Origin: JBFLYZ01 sp040756415
Lineage (GTDB): Bacteria > Bacteroidota > Bacteroidia > JADZBD01
NCBI GenBank assembly: GCA_040756415.1
Contig: JBFLYZ010000012.1
Coordinates: 9,217-73,216 of the forward strand
Length of the DNA: 64,000 nt
Direction: 5' to 3'
A program made the position numbers and the translations under genes. Each line of letters begins with the position of its first letter. The first letter of the stretch is position 1. The notes under the pieces are model-generated. The model did not search any database. It was not told the DNA's origin and was given only the letters and a program-made list of their open reading frames with translations. Positions 61,270 to 64,000 of this stretch are shown one piece after another.

Positions 61270-62922
61270 TTACTGCAGCACGATACGTTTTACGGTTTTC
61301 TCTTTTCCAGTTTCCACCCGGATAAAATAGACCCCAGCGGGGTATCCGTTCATGTCGAGCTGCGGGTTGCCAGCATCATATTGGCACTCCAGCACGCAAT
61401 TACCCAGCACATCGTAAACGGCCAGCCGGATATCCGCTTTAGTTCTGGTATTCACCGTGAAGACCCCTTCTGAAGGATTTGGATAGATACTCACCTGCTC
61501 CGCGTGGATCTCCGCGGCCGAGGTAACAATATTGTCATTGCTGAGCGCTGCAAAAAAAACTTCGTAGTCGAGGGAGCTGTTCGGCCCGGGGAAGTAGAAG
61601 CTGCTTCCGTTCAATGCCGCGGGTGTGTTGTGATGCGCCCCGATAAAAATAATCGAATCGGTCACCGTCATAAAAGCAGCGAAGGTGGTGTAAGGATTAT
61701 TACTGTACGCGTACTGCGACCAGCGCAGGTCCAGGCTTGCATCCAGCTTGATCAGACCCATTATCTTTTGATTGTTCGGCACATTCCAGAACAGGGAATC
61801 ATTGCTGCCCAGGTAAACGGTGCTGTCGGCCGTGCCCAGCAGGTACACGTTGCCATCGCTGTCGGCCTTCACATCGGTAAAAGCAAAATAGTTGGTAGTT
61901 GGCCCGGCCGGCATGGAAACATAGTCGAGCAGGTTGCCGGAAGGGTCGAGCTTCAGGATGTAATTGGTGCGGGCATCATAAGGCGAAAGCGAGGTATTGC
62001 CAAAAGTGGCCTGCCCGTTGCTGCTCATCGCTACGATAATGTTACCCGCCCCATCGCTGGTAATGCCGCGGCCAAACTGGTAATCAACTCCCCGCACGGC
62101 CCTGGCCCATTGCACTTCACCGTTGCCTCCGTACTTCACGACAAAAAGATCGGTATAGTTCGTGGCGGGGGGCAGCAGGCAGGCCGAGGTGCTCAGGCCC
62201 GAGAAGCAGATGGTATCGGTGTTCCAGTAGTCCGAAACCACAAAGCCCCCGTCAGGTGTCGGAGCGATCTGCCTGCGATTGAAATTCATGTACTCGTAAG
62301 GCAGGGGCAGCGACCACACCAGGTTACCGCTTACATCCAGCTTCAGCAGGTACGAGTTGTAGCTCCCGGCCATGTTGCAGAAGGTCTCGTCTATCCACGA
62401 AACCACCACCTCATTGTTCGCGAGCACCGTTGACGAATGGCCAATGTCGTTGCATATGCCCCCGCTGTCGATCAGCAGGGTGGCCCTTCCGCTCGCGTCA
62501 AGCCGGGCCAGAAAAAAGTCGCTGACATTAGCCGCTGAGGCCTGCTGGGTGTCGGGCACTATGCCGAAATAGGCCGATCCCCAGTACTGTCCCGTCAGCC
62601 AGGTGTTGCCGCTGGCATCTACAGCCATATGATTGGCCTCCACACTACCCCATCCCCCGCTGACCCAGGTTACATTGCCAGCACGATCGTATTTGGCCAC
62701 AAAGGTCGACAGCCCCGTTTGCGGGAAAGGGCCGTTGAGGCCGTTTAGGGTGGTTGAAGACGGACTGCACCAGCCAAGAAAATAAGGATTACCCGAAGGG
62801 TCGGCAGCCACCCATTCGATGGAACTGCCATTATCAGTGCTTACGGGATAGCCCCACAGCCATTGCTGGGCGCATGCGAGAAAAGGCAGCAAGCAGATCG
62901 GAAGAAGTACAAGTTTTTTCAA
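61270..62922 (-). CDS. Secreted beta-propeller (SBBP-like) protein with T9SS type A C-terminal domain
   Basis: Exported protein of 550 residues, starting with TTG at 62922 directly before the signal peptide (KKLVLLPICLLPFLACAQQ). The body is built of SBBP-like blades such as DNGSSIEWVAADPSGNPYFLG, YDRAGNVTWVSGG, VKYGGNGEVQWARAVRG and LKLDPSGNLLDYVSM. The C-terminal domain opens VSIYPNPSEGVFTV and ends AGVYFIRVETGKEKTVKRIVLQ, a T9SS type A signal. A perfect -7 element lies 22 nt upstream, in front of a GC hairpin. Function unknown. Confidence 0.86.
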   Translation of the reverse strand: MKKLVLLPICLLPFLACAQQWLWGYPVSTDNGSSIEWVAADPSGNPYFLGWCSPSSTTLNGLNGPFPQTGLSTFVAKYDRAGNVTWVSGGWGSVEANHMAVDASGNTWLTGQYWGSAYFGIVPDTQQASAANVSDFFLARLDASGRATLLIDSGGICNDIGHSSTVLANNEVVVSWIDETFCNMAGSYNSYLLKLDVSGNLVWSLPLPYEYMNFNRRQIAPTPDGGFVVSDYWNTDTICFSGLSTSACLLPPATNYTDLFVVKYGGNGEVQWARAVRGVDYQFGRGITSDGAGNIIVAMSSNGQATFGNTSLSPYDARTNYILKLDPSGNLLDYVSMPAGPTTNYFAFTDVKADSDGNVYLLGTADSTVYLGSNDSLFWNVPNNQKIMGLIKLDASLDLRWSQYAYSNNPYTTFAAFMTVTDSIIFIGAHHNTPAALNGSSFYFPGPNSSLDYEVFFAALSNDNIVTSAAEIHAEQVSIYPNPSEGVFTVNTRTKADIRLAVYDVLGNCVLECQYDAGNPQLDMNGYPAGVYFIRVETGKEKTVKRIVLQ

Positions 62923-62944
62923 AGGTCTCAGGTTTTTTCAGGCT

Positions 62945-62952
62945 CAAAATTA
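62945..62952 (-). promoter_or_regulatory. -7 promoter element (TAATTTTG)
   Basis: Perfect TAnnTTTG on the minus strand, 22 nt before the TTG at 62922 and 3 bp from the hairpin at 62956. Confidence 0.56.
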
Positions 62953-62955
62953 CCC

Positions 62956-62979
62956 CTGCCGGTCGCCAAAGGCCGGCAG
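62956..62979. repeat. GC-rich hairpin upstream of the propeller gene
   Basis: Arms CTGCCGG and CCGGCAG (7 bp) around a 10-nt loop that can itself pair (GCC/GGC). It lies in the -33 region of the minus-strand promoter. It resembles the CCTGCC hairpin after hutU. Confidence 0.45.
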
Positions 62980-63077
62980 ATTTCGGCAACCGGGCCATTT
63001 TGATAGCCGCTTCGCTGCAACGAGATTAAGGCGCGGCAAAATATACCCGCTAGCCATTGTGTTTGGGCGTTTTAGAT

Positions 63078-63085
63078 TACTTTTG
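63078..63085 (+). promoter_or_regulatory. -7 promoter element (TACTTTTG), 6 nt before an ATG
   Basis: Perfect TAnnTTTG followed by ATAACG and the ATG at 63092, predicting a leaderless mRNA and deciding this start over the one at 63059. Confidence 0.63.
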
Positions 63086-63091
63086 ATAACG

Positions 63092-63745
63092 ATGGACAGT
63101 AAGATTTTTACCCTCTTGCTTTCGGCCGCTGGCATAGGCCTGGCAGGTATGACGCATACTCTATCCAAGCCCGCATTCTCGTACGAGGCTTACGGCAATG
63201 TGGCCAATTATTTCGAGCATGAAAAAGACCTCGTGGATTTCTTTGAATTCGAAAAAGGAGATGTTGTTGCTGAAGTGGGCGCGGCTGATGGTGAAAATAT
63301 TGGCGGCTTTTCCCTGCTCAGCGACAGCATCACGTTTTACGTGCAGGATATCGATCCCAAAAGCATGAACGCGAAGAACTTCAATAAGGTTCTGAAAAAG
63401 TGTAGAAAGTACAAGGACCCGCTGACCAATACGTTTAAACTCTGCCTGGGCAACGAAAAGGCCACCTTGCTACCCGACAGCAGCTTTGACAAGATACTTT
63501 TGATCGCCACCTTCCATGAGTTCACATATATGGACGACATGCTGGCCGATATAAGTAAAAAGCTGAAGAAGGATGGCCGGATCTATATACTTGAATCGCG
63601 ATGCCTGGGCAAGGGACACAAAAACTACAGCGCAGAAGAAACCGTGGAGATCCTGAAGAAGCATGGCTTTCAACTGCTGAAAAAAGACGGCAAGGACCTG
63701 AACGGAGGGGTTGGAGTGTACAGGGTGGTGTTTGCAAGAATATAA
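63092..63745 (+). CDS. Methyltransferase-like protein with an N-terminal export signal
   Basis: Protein of 217 residues from the ATG at 63092. It opens with a hydrophobic, signal-like stretch (KIFTLLLSAAGIGLAGM), followed by a Rossmann-type methyltransferase domain: motif I VVAEVGAADGENIGGFS (a variant of the usual E/DxGxGxG), an acidic VQDIDPKSM, post-I FDKILLIATFHEF and DGRIYILESRCLG. SAM is not expected outside the cytoplasm, so either the segment is a membrane anchor with the domain inside, or the protein has lost SAM binding. A lipoprotein gene follows 5 bp downstream. Confidence 0.8.
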   Translation: MDSKIFTLLLSAAGIGLAGMTHTLSKPAFSYEAYGNVANYFEHEKDLVDFFEFEKGDVVAEVGAADGENIGGFSLLSDSITFYVQDIDPKSMNAKNFNKVLKKCRKYKDPLTNTFKLCLGNEKATLLPDSSFDKILLIATFHEFTYMDDMLADISKKLKKDGRIYILESRCLGKGHKNYSAEETVEILKKHGFQLLKKDGKDLNGGVGVYRVVFARI

Positions 63746-63750
63746 TTCTT

Positions 63751-64000
63751 ATGAAATTTCAAAAAATCATTATACTGCTGCTAATTGCCGGTTGCGGACC
63801 GGTCAATAATACATTAAGACAGGAAGAAGAGTCCCAAAGAACAGTAAAGGACAGCCTGCAATTCCCCCCTTGGTTGGCAAAGCTGTATCCGGAAGAATTA
63901 CGAACGGAGGGCCATACCCTTTTTCAAAAACTGGTCAGTTTCACTACTCTCAATGAATCAATATCGTATTGTGTTTACAAACAGAACGATGGCATTTGCG
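63751..64000 (+). CDS. Lipoprotein, C-terminus cut by the window edge
   Basis: The ATG at 63751, 5 bp after the methyltransferase-like gene's stop, opens a frame that stays open to the end of the window (83 codons). It encodes MKFQKIIILLLIAGCG, a lipoprotein signal peptide with lipobox LIAGC, then NNTLRQEEESQRTVKDSLQ and PPWLAKLYPEELR. The composition is AT-rich. Not enough is present to assign a family; its closeness suggests cotranscription with the preceding gene. Confidence 0.72.
   Translation, partial: MKFQKIIILLLIAGCGPVNNTLRQEEESQRTVKDSLQFPPWLAKLYPEELRTEGHTLFQKLVSFTTLNESISYCVYKQNDGIC

Overview
The window is about 64 kb of a Bacteroidota chromosome, probably from the Flavobacteriales, Chitinophagales or Sphingobacteriales side of the phylum. 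The evidence is the type IX secretion (T9SS) cargo with type A and type B (gliding-associated) C-terminal domains, a TonB-dependent receptor with a carboxypeptidase-regulatory N-terminal domain, a typical Bacteroidota cytochrome c oxidase assembly cluster, and at least 17 copies of the Bacteroidota -7 promoter element TAnnTTTG placed just before genes. Shine-Dalgarno sequences are essentially absent. Both window edges cut a gene. I saw no tRNA, rRNA, CRISPR array, prophage or complete insertion sequence.

Layout. 1-3.5 kb: a phosphate module (histidine kinase, PhoB-like regulator, PiT transporter, DUF47/PhoU-like protein) with two near-identical PHO-box-like sites, one before each transcription unit. 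3.6-8.9 kb: lpxK, purine nucleoside phosphorylase, a T9SS beta-propeller protein, a stand-alone glutamine amidotransferase and an SpmA-SpmB-type membrane protein. 8.9-12.9 kb: a low-GC VWA protein, a LysM glucosaminidase, a PLP enzyme and a T9SS protein. 13-19.2 kb: DUF5522 protein, a long-form hutU, lipoproteins, a glycosyltransferase, purB, then a repeat-rich strip beside a low-GC DUF559 endonuclease-like gene. 19.2-28.7 kb: TonB receptor, Omp28-like T9SS protein, TPR proteins, a zinc-ribbon coiled-coil protein and a Nif3 family protein. 28.7-37.1 kb: pheT and a three-gene operon of large T9SS type B surface proteins, two of them tandem choice-of-anchor L paralogues.

37.4-51.7 kb: M20 peptidase, LEA2-type lipoprotein, MtfA-like metallopeptidase, DUF255 thioredoxin-domain protein, a PQQ-type beta-propeller, then a minus-strand run of TolC, HlyD/MacA-like adaptor and tsaB, and an OmpA protein. 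51.7-55.6 kb: metH under a complete SAM-I riboswitch; its coding sequence carries an in-frame palindromic repeat related to the three copies beside the DUF559 gene. 55.7-60.3 kb: cytochrome oxidase assembly and subunit operon (ctaB, two subunit III genes, subunit IV, SCO, DUF420, a small CxxC membrane protein); subunits I and II are not here. 60.3-64 kb: SRPBCC protein, a secreted hypothetical, a T9SS protein, an exported methyltransferase-like protein and a truncated lipoprotein gene.

The observations I consider most worth following are: (i) the paired PHO-box-like sites; (ii) the palindromic element inserted in frame in metH, with three relatives next to a DUF559 gene; (iii) seven genes whose start codon lies only 4-7 nt after a perfect -7 element, plus lpxK (3-9 nt) and a TolC gene (9 nt), implying leaderless or nearly leaderless mRNAs; (iv) the full terminator-type SAM-I switch; and (v) the duplicated choice-of-anchor L operon.
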